Positions 1-7,237 of a stretch of 9,790 bases of DNA are shown here, one piece after another. The DNA is from an uncultured Lachnospiraceae bacterium. Lineage in GTDB: Bacteria; Bacillota; Clostridia; Lachnospirales; Lachnospiraceae. The notes under the pieces were generated by a model that did not search any database, was not told the origin of the DNA, and saw only the letters and a program-made list of their open reading frames with translations. Positions within the stretch are counted from its first letter, which is position 1; each line of letters opens with the position of its first letter. The stretch spans positions 1 through 9,790 of the forward strand of contig CALGGH010000060.1 of the NCBI GenBank assembly GCA_937916415.1, read 5' to 3'. Both the position numbers and the translations under genes were made by a program.

Positions 1-807
1 GGCGGCTGCCGCGAAGCCGAGGCACTTAAAGATCATTTTTTCCTGAGAGATCAGTGCCAGGCCGCAGGTGATGTTGATGTAGAACATCAGCCAGATTCCG
101 ACATAGTTGGTGATCGGACGGGTCTTGAGGGTAGCCATGATGCCGGGCTTATCACCCTTGCCCTGGGGCTCATGCCAGTCAGCGGGCTTAGCCAGGAGCA
201 GGTGGCCTATGAACATCATCACGAAGTATACGCATCCCAGGATGATGAACATCTTGTAGATGCCGCCCTCGCCGAGTCCCGACAGCATGGAGGTCATGAT
301 GGGGCTGGCTATGGCCTTGGCTGCGCCGAAGCCTGCAACTGCCAGTCCCGTAGCGAGTCCCTTGCGATCCTGGAACCAGAGCATGAGCGTCTTGACGGGT
401 GACAGATATCCGGTACCCAGGCCAACGCCCATGATGAAACCGTAGCTTAAGTAGATGCCGATCAGCGAAACGGGGCTGTGCTGATGAGAGCCGCCGTACA
501 TGATGAACACGCCGGTCAGGATCATGCCTGCCGCGAAGCATATCGAAGCGATCAGGGATGATTTATGGATGTCCTTTTCCACGACGTTGCCGAGGAAGGC
601 GGCGGACATGCCCAGGAAGAAAATCGCGAAGCTGAATGCCCACTCGGTCGCGCCCTTGCTGTATCCGATGTAGTCTGCGATCTCCTGGCTGAAAAGCGAC
701 CAGCAGTACACGGTACCGATGCTGCAGTGAAGGAGCAGTGCCGGGATTGCCGCGCGGACCCATTTGTTGGTACGCCAGCCGCCGGACTTGTTTTGGTTGT
801 CTGACAT
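1..807 (-). CDS. OFA-family MFS transporter, 3' end missing
   Basis: Open frame of 269 codons from ATG at 807 that runs off the left edge with no stop, so only the N-terminal part is seen. About seven membrane segments can be read (roughly residues 18-39, 55-73, 84-106, 114-137, 150-171, 184-206, 233-255). The loop FQDRKG (145-150) followed by LATGLAVAGFGAAKAIASP, and the later NITCGLALISQEK, are typical of the oxalate/formate antiporter (OFA) branch of the major facilitator superfamily. Full-length members have about 400 residues and 12 segments. The role is import or exchange of a small substrate, often a carboxylate, across the cytoplasmic membrane; the substrate cannot be told from the sequence. 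The start is supported by GAGGAG at 815-820, 7 bases upstream. The gene has its own promoter at 872-900, so it is probably not part of the ctpA operon. Confidence 0.9.
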   Translation of the reverse strand, partial: MSDNQNKSGGWRTNKWVRAAIPALLLHCSIGTVYCWSLFSQEIADYIGYSKGATEWAFSFAIFFLGMSAAFLGNVVEKDIHKSSLIASICFAAGMILTGVFIMYGGSHQHSPVSLIGIYLSYGFIMGVGLGTGYLSPVKTLMLWFQDRKGLATGLAVAGFGAAKAIASPIMTSMLSGLGEGGIYKMFIILGCVYFVMMFIGHLLLAKPADWHEPQGKGDKPGIMATLKTRPITNYVGIWLMFYINITCGLALISQEKMIFKCLGFAAAA

Positions 808-871
808 GATAATTCTCCTCTCTTATTTAATAAAAAAACAAAGAACTTACTAGAAAAAAGACGCAAAGAAC

Positions 872-900
872 ATGATACAACTAATCCATGCTTTTTTCAA
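872..900 (-). promoter_or_regulatory. Sigma-A-type promoter of the MFS gene
   Basis: Read on the minus strand, TTGAAA (895-900) is followed after exactly 17 bases by TATCAT (872-877). This is close to the vegetative consensus and lies in the only non-coding stretch (808-914) before the MFS gene. Transcription would start near 865, giving a leader of about 58 bases. That leader is AT-rich and contains two copies of GTTCTTTG about 26 bases apart, with no convincing hairpin. No U-tract terminator for ctpA is visible in the same gap, so some read-through from ctpA remains possible. Confidence 0.7.
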
Positions 901-914
901 TCATCACCACGCTT

Positions 915-2129
915 TTACGTCATCTTCTTCTTGATCTCCGCGATCGCCGCATTCAGCTGATTGTCCACCCCGTCGTCATAATATGCGTCAGCGTCAAATT
1001 CGACTTCCACGTCAGGCTCTATGCCCGTGCCCTGTATGTTGATGCCGTTGGGCGAGAAGTAAGCGCCGGTCGTCATCTTGACGGCGGATCCGTCTGACAT
1101 CCTGATCGTCTGCTGTATGATTCCCTTTCCGTAAGTTTTGGTTCCGATCAGGGTACCGATGCCATGATCCCTGATGGCTCCGCTGAGTATCTCCGATGCG
1201 CTGGCGGACCTGCCGTTGATCAGGACGACCAGCGGTATGTCTATCTCATTAGCGCCGTCGCAGGCGTATTCCTCACGATTGCCGGAACTGTCCTCGGTAT
1301 AATATATGAGACCCTCGGGCAGGATCTGCCGGGCTATCTGTTCCACGCTGTACACGAGTCCGCCGGGGTTGCCGCGCAGGTCGAGCACGAGTCCCTTCGC
1401 GCCGCTGTTCCTGATTTCCCGATAGGCCTTGGTGAACTGGTCCACCGTGGTCAGGTCGAACTCAACGATCCCGATGTAGCCAATGTCATCCTCCTTCATC
1501 TCGGAAACCACCGTACGGGATTCAACCTTGCCCCTGACCACGTCGAATCCCATGTAATCATCCTCGCCCTCGCGGAAAATGGTCAGATGCACGCTCGTCC
1601 CCTCTTCACCCCTGACCAGTTCGGCCGCTTCGCTCGAATCCATGCCGTATGCCGAGGCACCGTCGATCTCCACGATCACGTCTCCGGAACGCAGTCCCGC
1701 CTTTTCGGCAGGAGTGTCCTCCATGATGCCGGTCAGGTACGGATAGTTCAGGTCAAGGTCGACGGATATGTACGCGCCTATGCCGTAGTACACCCCTTCG
1801 TTTTCGGTCATCTGCTCCTGCAGTTCCTCTGCCGTATAGTAATCGGCATATCTGTCATCGAGGGAATCCATCAGTCCCTGATACAAGCCGACGCGCTTGT
1901 CCTCGAGGGTCACTTCTTCCTCATTGTAGTTATAGAAGTGCTTGTCTATCAGGCCGGATATGAGAGACACTTTCTGAGCCGTGGCCGCATCCAGGACGCC
2001 CGTGGAATCCTTGTACGACCTCAGCCTGAGAGTCAGGCCCGCACCAACCATGACGGCCACCGTCAGGCCGATACAAAGGCCGGCGATGAAGCCGGCGCCA
2101 AATCTGCTTTTACCGTTGTTTTCTTCCAT
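915..2129 (-). CDS. ctpB: S41 carboxyl-terminal processing protease (CtpA/CtpB type)
   Basis: Predicted 404-residue membrane-anchored serine protease. One N-terminal membrane segment (about residues 10-35) is followed by a helical region, a PDZ domain (about 110-200, with TPAEKAGLRSGDVI) and the S41 core (about 215-375). By spacing to characterised members, the catalytic Ser is S310 in SASASE, the Lys is K335 in YGKG, and Q339 follows four residues later; all are present, so an active enzyme is expected outside the membrane. The start chosen is ATG at 2129, whose A is also the last base of the upstream stop (TAATG), implying translational coupling. A GTG at 2147 in frame would add six residues but has no Shine-Dalgarno sequence. 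It is the last gene of the ftsE-ftsX-M23 operon. Its substrate is not evident; processing of the neighbouring M23 protein is an inference. The symbol follows the Bacillus gene next to ftsEX, and ctpA would be equally acceptable. Confidence 0.95.
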   Translation of the reverse strand: MEENNGKSRFGAGFIAGLCIGLTVAVMVGAGLTLRLRSYKDSTGVLDAATAQKVSLISGLIDKHFYNYNEEEVTLEDKRVGLYQGLMDSLDDRYADYYTAEELQEQMTENEGVYYGIGAYISVDLDLNYPYLTGIMEDTPAEKAGLRSGDVIVEIDGASAYGMDSSEAAELVRGEEGTSVHLTIFREGEDDYMGFDVVRGKVESRTVVSEMKEDDIGYIGIVEFDLTTVDQFTKAYREIRNSGAKGLVLDLRGNPGGLVYSVEQIARQILPEGLIYYTEDSSGNREEYACDGANEIDIPLVVLINGRSASASEILSGAIRDHGIGTLIGTKTYGKGIIQQTIRMSDGSAVKMTTGAYFSPNGINIQGTGIEPDVEVEFDADAYYDDGVDNQLNAAIAEIKKKMT

Positions 2130-3370
2130 TACTTCAGATACCCCCACGGACTGACGTAGCTGCCGTCCTTACGCACGGAGAAATGTAAATGATTGCCGGT
2201 GGACCTGCCCGTAGATCCCACGGCCGCGATGACCTGGCCCTTGCTCACGCTCTGTCCCTTGGAAACCTTGAGGCTCGAGGCGTGCATGTATATCGTATAT
2301 ATGCCGCTGCCGTGACTGATCATGACGTAATTGCCCATCGAGGACGAATAGTCCGCAGCGACCACGTCTCCGTCATATGCGGCCAGTATCGACGACCCGT
2401 ACGGAGCCGCCAGGTCTATTCCGTTATGGAATTTTTCAACGCCGAGAATCGGGTGAACGCGGTTGCCGTAATCATCCGAGATCCTGGTGTATGCGGGACA
2501 CGGCCATGCGAACACGCCGCCGTTGTACTGACGCCTGCTGGCCTCCTCCAGCGCCGCTATCTCGGCAGCGATGGCCTTTTCCAGGGCGGCGATCGCAGCG
2601 TTCTGCTCAGCTATGCCGGCTTCGTATTCCTTTATCCGGGCTTCCTTGTCAGCGATCTCCGCGGACACGGAATTGACCTGCTCGGGCTTGGCCGCCATCA
2701 GTTCATTGACGCCCGCCTGCTCTTCCTCAACGGCTGCCTTGGCTGCGTCCAGCACTTCCTTTTCGGATTCGAGAGCCTCCTTGCAGGCTGCCACGTATTC
2801 CGTGGTTTCGACGTACTCCTCGAGCTTCCGGCGGTCATAGGATGACAGCATCTCTACGTAATCGGCCTTACTGATCTTGTCCGCGAAGTTGCCATCCCCA
2901 AGCAGCATGTCGATGTACATGGAGTCTCCCGACTCGTACATGAACTTGATGCGCTTTTTCATGGCCTCGTACTGTTCCTTCTGAATGCGCTCCGCCTCGG
3001 CCAGTTCCTCGGCAGCCTGCCCGATCTCGGCCTCCTTGGTCTCGATCAGTCGGCCATACTCCTCTATTTTGTCCTGCATGTCGCTCAGCTGCGCGTCCAG
3101 CTGCTTTATGTATGCGTTCAGGTCGCTCTTTTGGGATTCCAGCTCCTGTTTGATCTTTTTGACGTCAGACAGTCCGTTTTTGAGGCTGTTGACCTGCTCC
3201 TTGTCCCTGGCCACCTCGTTCTGCTTGGCCTGTATGCTGGCATTGGTCGGGGTGGCGTTTGCTGACAAGGGCACGTTAAAGAAAACCGGCAGTGCCAGCG
3301 TGATGATCAAAAGATATGAAACTGCCCGGATTTTGGCTTTCCGGGCATAGAATACGTTTCCAGTTGACAT
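2129..3370 (-). CDS. Coiled-coil M23 peptidoglycan peptidase, likely FtsEX partner
   Basis: Predicted 413-residue exported peptidoglycan hydrolase. A signal peptide or membrane anchor occupies about residues 16-39 (hydrophobic run, then LSANAT). A long charged coiled coil follows (about 44-280), including KKRIKFMYESGDSMYIDMLLG (split: KKRIKFMYES 138-147, then GDSMYIDMLLG), a segment typical of the EnvC/PcsB/CwlO coiled coils. The C-terminal M23 (LytM) domain spans about 290-410. Its metal ligands H315 and D319 (HNGID), the second ligand in HLH (H394/H396) and H363 are intact, so it should be an active endopeptidase rather than a degenerate activator like E. coli EnvC. The start is only 2 bases after the ftsX stop (TAAGGATG) with a weak ribosome site, suggesting coupled translation. 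The position directly after ftsEX, and the coiled coil, imply that FtsX binds it at the cell surface and FtsE ATP hydrolysis controls it. This partnership is inferred from family knowledge. Confidence 0.93.
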   Translation of the reverse strand: MSTGNVFYARKAKIRAVSYLLIITLALPVFFNVPLSANATPTNASIQAKQNEVARDKEQVNSLKNGLSDVKKIKQELESQKSDLNAYIKQLDAQLSDMQDKIEEYGRLIETKEAEIGQAAEELAEAERIQKEQYEAMKKRIKFMYESGDSMYIDMLLGDGNFADKISKADYVEMLSSYDRRKLEEYVETTEYVAACKEALESEKEVLDAAKAAVEEEQAGVNELMAAKPEQVNSVSAEIADKEARIKEYEAGIAEQNAAIAALEKAIAAEIAALEEASRRQYNGGVFAWPCPAYTRISDDYGNRVHPILGVEKFHNGIDLAAPYGSSILAAYDGDVVAADYSSSMGNYVMISHGSGIYTIYMHASSLKVSKGQSVSKGQVIAAVGSTGRSTGNHLHFSVRKDGSYVSPWGYLK

Positions 3371-3372
3371 CC

Positions 3373-4269
3373 TTATACTCGCAGATGTTTGCGCACGGTC
3401 ACGATGCTTCCCACGAAACCGATGCCAAGTCCGATGATAAGCGATACCGGCACGAGGATCCCGAAGATCTCGTGAATGGACAGGAACGTGAGCAGCTGGG
3501 ACAGAACCGAAAATCTCTCATTAATGAACTCGATGACCACGTCATACAGGAAGTAGATCAGCAGCAGGGGCAGGATCGTGCCTATGATGCCGATCAGCAT
3601 GCCCTCGACCACGAACGGTGCCCTGACGAAATAGTCAGTCGCTCCGATATATTTCATGATCTCGATCTCTTCACGGCGAACCGATATTCCTATGGTGATC
3701 GTGTTGCTGATCAGGAATACGGACACCGCCAGCAGTATGGCTATGATGCCTATCGAAATGTATGCGACCAGGCGGTTGATGCCGGTCAGCGTCGTAGCGG
3801 TCAGCTCCGACTGGTTGACCCTGCGGACGCCGGACAGTCCGGTAAGCATGTCCACCAGCTGCTGCTGCCTGGACACGTCGCTCAGGTATATCTCGTAGTG
3901 CTCCGAATCAGCCAGCGGATTCTCCGTGAAACCGTCGGCATATTCTCCGAGATAGTCTTCCTTGAAGCTGTCCCACGCTTCCTCGGCCGATACGTACACC
4001 ACGTGGTCGACCTCGGGACTGCCCTCTATCAGGGCTCCTATGCTGTCTATTGACGCCTGATCCAGTCCCTCGTCAAAGAAGACCGTGACGCTCACGCCAT
4101 TCTCGGCATTCTTGATGATGTACTGGAAATTGGCCAGTACCGAATACATGATGCCAAACAAAAACAAACATGCTCCTATCGTGGCAAGGGATGCCAGAGT
4201 AAAGAGCTTGTTGCGGAATATGTTCTTGAATCCCTGCTGGAGCGTATAGAAGAACGAACTAATCTTCAT
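3373..4269 (-). CDS. ftsX: Cell division ABC transporter permease-like protein FtsX
   Basis: Predicted 298-residue membrane protein, the FtsE partner. It has the FtsX layout: a short cytoplasmic N-terminus, membrane segment 1 (about 22-46), a large extracellular loop (about 47-165) that in this family binds the hydrolase or its activator, and three further segments (about 166-190, 215-245, 267-290). The conserved cytoplasmic loop carries VRREEIEIMKYIGAT between segments 2 and 3, as expected of FtsX/MacB-type permeases. The ATG at 4269 is chosen over an in-frame ATG 24 bases upstream because it has a perfect AGGAGG 8 bases before it. With this start the gene overlaps the last 11 bases of ftsE, the usual coupled arrangement. 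FtsEX does not transport a solute; it passes ATP-driven conformational change across the membrane to a peptidoglycan hydrolase. Confidence 0.95.
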   Translation of the reverse strand: MKISSFFYTLQQGFKNIFRNKLFTLASLATIGACLFLFGIMYSVLANFQYIIKNAENGVSVTVFFDEGLDQASIDSIGALIEGSPEVDHVVYVSAEEAWDSFKEDYLGEYADGFTENPLADSEHYEIYLSDVSRQQQLVDMLTGLSGVRRVNQSELTATTLTGINRLVAYISIGIIAILLAVSVFLISNTITIGISVRREEIEIMKYIGATDYFVRAPFVVEGMLIGIIGTILPLLLIYFLYDVVIEFINERFSVLSQLLTFLSIHEIFGILVPVSLIIGLGIGFVGSIVTVRKHLRV

Positions 4270-5011
4270 CGATATACCCTCCTTTCTCCTCATCGCTGAC
4301 GATCACGCCCTTATCCAGCGTAATTACGCGCTTTTGCATGGAATTAACGATGTCGGCATTATGAGTGACCACGATGACCGTCGTTCCCTGCTCGTTGATG
4401 GTCTCAAGCAGTTTCATGATCTCCCACGTGGTCTTGGGATCCAGGTTACCGGTAGGCTCGTCGCACAGCAGGATCGAAGGCTTGTTGACCAGCGCCCTGG
4501 CTATGGCAACCCTCTGCTGCTCACCGCCGGACAGATGCTTGATCTTGGCCTTGTACTTGCCGGCCAGGCCCACGCGTGCGAGCACGGCGGGCACGTTCCT
4601 GCGGATCTCCTTGTTTGATTTCTGTATGATGCGCTGAGCGAAAGCCACGTTCTCATACACGTTTCTGTCAGGCAACAGGCGGAAGTTCTGGAACACTATG
4701 CCGATGTTTCGCCTGAATTTGGGTATCTTGTAATGCCTGATGCGCCCCAGGTCGTACCCCATCACGTTGATGGTGCCTTCCGTGGCGGTCAGCTCCCTCA
4801 TCAGGAGCTTGATCATCGTGGACTTGCCGGATCCGCTTTCTCCGACGATGAACACGAATTCTCCCGGTTCGATCTTGATGCTGACGTTGTGCAGCGCATG
4901 CTGCCCTCCGGCAGCCGCTGTGGAACTGTCTCGATAGATTTTGGTCACATTATTGATCTCAATAATGTACGGGGATGGTTTGGCGACTTTACGTCTCTTG
5001 TTATCTGCCAC
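4259..5011 (-). CDS. ftsE: Cell division ATP-binding protein FtsE
   Basis: Predicted 250-residue cytoplasmic ABC ATPase pairing with FtsX. All nucleotide-binding elements are present: Walker A GESGSGKST (57-65), Q-loop Q108, signature LSGGEQ (160-165), Walker B ILLCDEP with catalytic E185, and switch H217. FVFIVGESGSGKST, FQNFRLLP and CDEPTGNLDP are typical of FtsE. The start is a GTG at 5011, preceded by AGAGGA about 8 bases upstream; no ATG fits the N-terminus. Between the first strand and ALHNVS there are a few extra residues (around 29-38, rich in Ser/Ala/Gly) compared with the usual short turn, lying near the nucleotide. The gene begins 57 bases after the PucR-type regulator and I see no promoter in that gap, so the two are probably cotranscribed. 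Confidence 0.96.
   Translation of the reverse strand: MADNKRRKVAKPSPYIIEINNVTKIYRDSSTAAAGGQHALHNVSIKIEPGEFVFIVGESGSGKSTMIKLLMRELTATEGTINVMGYDLGRIRHYKIPKFRRNIGIVFQNFRLLPDRNVYENVAFAQRIIQKSNKEIRRNVPAVLARVGLAGKYKAKIKHLSGGEQQRVAIARALVNKPSILLCDEPTGNLDPKTTWEIMKLLETINEQGTTVIVVTHNADIVNSMQKRVITLDKGVIVSDEEKGGYIDED
4278..4283 (-). promoter_or_regulatory. Ribosome binding site that sets the ftsX start
   Basis: AGGAGG on the minus strand, 8 bases before ATG at 4269 and inside the end of ftsE. It rules in the internal methionine (MKISSF) as the true ftsX start rather than the ATG 24 bases upstream, for which this site would lie within the coding region. Confidence 0.85.
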
Positions 5012-5068
5012 AACTAAATCCTCTCACGTATATCCTCTATGCTACGTTCTGATCATGAACAGCCCGGA

Positions 5069-6157
5069 TCAGAATTCAAATTTCTCCATGTAGTTCATGT
5101 ATTTCACCACCATGAGGGCGATCTTAAAGGTTATTGCGTCCTCAAAAACCCTGATGTCGAGATTGGTTGATTTCTGCAGCTTGTCCAGCCTGTAAACAAG
5201 CGTGTTGCGGTGTATGAACAGCTGCCTGGAAGTCTCGGAAACGTTCAGGCTGTTTTCAAAAAACTTATTGATCGTGGTGATGGTCTCCTCATCCAGGTCA
5301 TCAGGGCTCTGACCGTCAAATATCTCCTTGATGAACATCTTGCAGAGCGGGATCGGCAGCTGATATATCAGGCGTCCTATGCCCAGCTCGGAATAAGCTA
5401 TTATGCTGCGCTCGTCAAAAAATATCTTGCCTACGTCCATGGCCATCTTGGCCTCCTTGTACGAACGGCTGACCTCCTTGATCTCGCCGACCGTAGTGCC
5501 ATAGGCTATGCGCACGTTCTTCTGGCCCTCGCTCTTCAGGTAATCGACCATGCCCTTGGTGATGCGCTCTATGTCCTTTTCGGTGTCACCCTCTGACACG
5601 TCCTTGACGACTATGACGTTGCGCTCGTCAACCGCCGTCACGAAATCCAGGCTGCTGCCTCCCATCTGCATCTTGAGCAGTTCGAGCGTATTGCTGTCCT
5701 TGTCGGCGATCGTCTCCACGATGATGACCACGCGCCTGGCATCGGTGCGCACGTGCAGTTTCTTGGAACGGCTGTAGATGTCCACCAGCAGCAGGTTGTC
5801 CAGCAGAAGATTCTTGATGAAATTGTCCTTGTCGAAGCGCTCCTTGTATGCCGTCAGCAGGCTCTGCAACTGAAATGCGGCCATCTTGCCCGCAAGGTAC
5901 ACGTCTTCTCCGTCACCGGCCGCTATCAGCACGTACTCCAGCGTGGATTCGTCAAACACCTTGAAATACTGATATCCCTGTATCTCCTGTGAGTCGGCAT
6001 AGCTGACCGCGAATTCGGTCGCCGCCTTCTTGCACTTTTCCAGGCTGTCCAGGGTGGCAGACAGAGTGTTGCCTTCCGTGTCCATGACGCAGAAGTCCAC
6101 GCGGGCGATACTTTTGAGACCATCTATAGTGTTCTGAAGTACCTGTCCTGAAACCAT
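5069..6157 (-). CDS. PucR/CdaR-family transcriptional regulator
   Basis: Predicted 362-residue DNA-binding protein. The C-terminus is the PucR-type helix-turn-helix (about 293-355): LNVSETSRQLFIHRNTLVYR is the diagnostic stretch, with recognition helix near FIHRNTLVYRLDKL. A middle region (about 138-250) resembles the degenerate GGDEF-like domain of CdaR/PucR proteins. The N-terminus (about 5-105, with VMDTEGN and YVLIAAGDGEDVYLAGKM) resembles a small-molecule sensing domain. Family members respond to sugar diacids, purine-breakdown products or amino acids, but the ligand here is unknown. No membrane segment is seen. The start at 6157 has AGGAGG at 6166-6171, 8 bases upstream, and the strong promoter at 6209-6237 lies just before it. 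As first gene of the apparent operon with ftsEX, it could control its own promoter and thereby the cell-wall hydrolase genes; this is inference. Confidence 0.88.
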   Translation of the reverse strand: MVSGQVLQNTIDGLKSIARVDFCVMDTEGNTLSATLDSLEKCKKAATEFAVSYADSQEIQGYQYFKVFDESTLEYVLIAAGDGEDVYLAGKMAAFQLQSLLTAYKERFDKDNFIKNLLLDNLLLVDIYSRSKKLHVRTDARRVVIIVETIADKDSNTLELLKMQMGGSSLDFVTAVDERNVIVVKDVSEGDTEKDIERITKGMVDYLKSEGQKNVRIAYGTTVGEIKEVSRSYKEAKMAMDVGKIFFDERSIIAYSELGIGRLIYQLPIPLCKMFIKEIFDGQSPDDLDEETITTINKFFENSLNVSETSRQLFIHRNTLVYRLDKLQKSTNLDIRVFEDAITFKIALMVVKYMNYMEKFEF

Positions 6158-6176
6158 GCTATACCCCTCCTAAATT

Positions 6177-6192
6177 TTGCACAAAAATGCAA
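6177..6192 (-). promoter_or_regulatory. TTGCA/TGCAA inverted repeat in operon leader
   Basis: TTGCA and TGCAA are separated by 6 bases, just downstream of the predicted transcription start and a few bases before the AGGAGG of the regulator gene. A further palindrome, ATTGCAAT, lies at 6225-6232 between the -35 and -10 boxes. The repeated half-site suggests an operator, possibly for autoregulation by the PucR-type protein, or a small leader hairpin. The motif is short and AT-rich sequence gives such matches by chance, so this is tentative. Confidence 0.3.
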
Positions 6193-6208
6193 CCCCAAAG
6201 ATATGCAC

Positions 6209-6237
6209 ATTATAACAAAATATTATTGCAATTTCAA
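6209..6237 (-). promoter_or_regulatory. Strong sigma-A promoter of the regulator-ftsEX operon
   Basis: On the minus strand TTGAAA (6232-6237), a 17-base spacer and a perfect TATAAT (6209-6214), preceded by TG one base earlier (extended -10). Transcription would begin near 6201, leaving a leader of about 45 bases before the regulator ATG. This is the clearest promoter in the window and is well placed to drive the regulator, ftsE, ftsX, the M23 gene and ctpB. The AT-rich stretch upstream (about 6240-6270) could act as an UP element. Confidence 0.85.
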
Positions 6238-6282
6238 CAAAACCGAAGCAGGTATAATATTAATTTTTATGGGGACCAAGTT

Positions 6283-6358
6283 GATCAGGGGGACGGTTCT
6301 TTTGATCAAATTCGATCAGGGGGATCAGGGGGACGGTTCTTTTGATCAAATTCGATCA
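6283..6358 (+). repeat. Two tandem copies of GATC-flanked repeat
   Basis: A 36-base sequence at 6283-6318 recurs exactly at 6323-6358 (period 40). Each copy reads GATCAGGGGGACGG, then TTCTTTTGATCA, then AATTCGATCA. The array ends two bases before the stop codon of cvfB (6361-6363). Both copies point the same way, opposite to three of the five copies at 7238-7432. Each copy is bounded by TGATCA-like ends that could pair into a 6-7 base-pair stem. No transposase gene is present. The look is that of a REP-like intergenic repeat family. The rest of the 6158-6360 gap holds only the operon promoter and leader. Confidence 0.9.
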
Positions 6359-6360
6359 AA

Positions 6361-7212
6361 CTACTGTCTTTCCGTCAGGATCAGCGCCGTATCCGTCTTG
6401 ATGATAAGTCCTTCCTTGAGCAAATGCCCGACGGCGCGCTTAAATTCATTTTTGCTCATGCCGGTATGCAGCTTGATGACCTCGGGCGATGCCTTGTCCG
6501 TAAAAGGCATGGCTCCGTCATAGCTGGATATCAGGTCGAGTATCTTGTCAGCGTCCTCACCTATCATCTCATACGCCTTGCGCCTGACGCTTAAGTCCAG
6601 CTTACCATCCTCGTGCACGCCTATCACGCGGGCCTTGACGTCCTGCCCCAGGGCAATGTCGCCGAAACACTCCCTCTTAGGCACGAGTCCCTGGTAAATG
6701 TCATCAACGGCCACAAAAATGCCGAATCTGTCACTGTCCTCATATGCCCTGCCCTGCACCTCATCTCCTATGATGTAGGGACTGCCGGTCTTGAGATAGT
6801 GATATACGTTCATCGTGGCGGCCAGCCTGCCGCTCTTGTCGACGTACATCGCCGCCAGCACCTCGTCTCCCTCGCGTATCGTATAGGTCTGCTCCGCGTA
6901 CGGGCAAAAAAGTTCCTTCTCCAGCCCCCAGTTCAGGAATGCGCCCGTCCTGTTGACCTGCGACACCTTCAGCCTGGCCACCTCGCCAAGCTTTATGAGC
7001 GGCGTGCGCGTCGTGGCTATCAGCCGGTCATTGGAATCCAGGTATACGAAGACCTCAAGCACGTCACCGATCCCGGTTCCTTCAGGGACCTGCTTGGCGG
7101 GCAAAAGTATCCTCTCCTCCGACGTCGCTTCCCTGGTACGGGCCAGGTACGTGCCGAAATCGACTTTTTTGACGGCCATGAGACTATATGATTTTCCGGG
7201 AGTGATGTCCAT
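6361..7212 (-). CDS. cvfB: CvfB-type S1 RNA-binding protein
   Basis: Predicted 283-residue cytoplasmic RNA-binding protein. It shows three S1-like domains (about 1-68, 75-138 and 148-212), the third with GRAYEDSDRFGIFVAV and GKLDLSVRRKA, and a C-terminal winged helix (about 222-283, with GMSKNEFKRAVGHLLKEGLI). This order and length match the CvfB/YitL family. In Staphylococcus aureus CvfB affects virulence gene expression; its role in other Firmicutes is poorly defined and is assumed to be post-transcriptional. The start at 7212 has GGAG at 7220-7223, 7 bases upstream. The gene sits between two clusters of the same repeat, so its mRNA leader and trailer would both carry repeat copies. No convincing own promoter is visible; it may be read from the thioesterase side. 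Confidence 0.92.
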   Translation of the reverse strand: MDITPGKSYSLMAVKKVDFGTYLARTREATSEERILLPAKQVPEGTGIGDVLEVFVYLDSNDRLIATTRTPLIKLGEVARLKVSQVNRTGAFLNWGLEKELFCPYAEQTYTIREGDEVLAAMYVDKSGRLAATMNVYHYLKTGSPYIIGDEVQGRAYEDSDRFGIFVAVDDIYQGLVPKRECFGDIALGQDVKARVIGVHEDGKLDLSVRRKAYEMIGEDADKILDLISSYDGAMPFTDKASPEVIKLHTGMSKNEFKRAVGHLLKEGLIIKTDTALILTERQ

Positions 7213-7237
7213 AATTATTCTCCATCTTAATCAAGGG

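Noticed and set aside
808..914. Terminator between ctpB and the MFS gene
   Set aside because: There are T-rich runs on the minus strand, but no GC-rich inverted repeat precedes them.
1164..2159. 331-codon plus-strand open frame
   Set aside because: It lies entirely antisense to ctpB, whose PDZ and S41 motifs and catalytic residues are clear; the plus-strand protein has no recognisable domain.
2189..2845. 218-codon plus-strand open frame
   Set aside because: It is antisense to the M23 gene, whose active-site motifs and coiled coil identify the true strand.
3316..4053. 245-codon plus-strand open frame
   Set aside because: It is antisense to ftsX and the start of the M23 gene, His/Gln/Asp-rich, and matches no family; it is a reading shadow of GC-biased codons.
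5012..5068. Near-palindrome GTTCATGATCAGAAC in the gap before ftsE
   Set aside because: Only four base pairs hold at its ends and the centre mismatches, too little to claim an operator or terminator.
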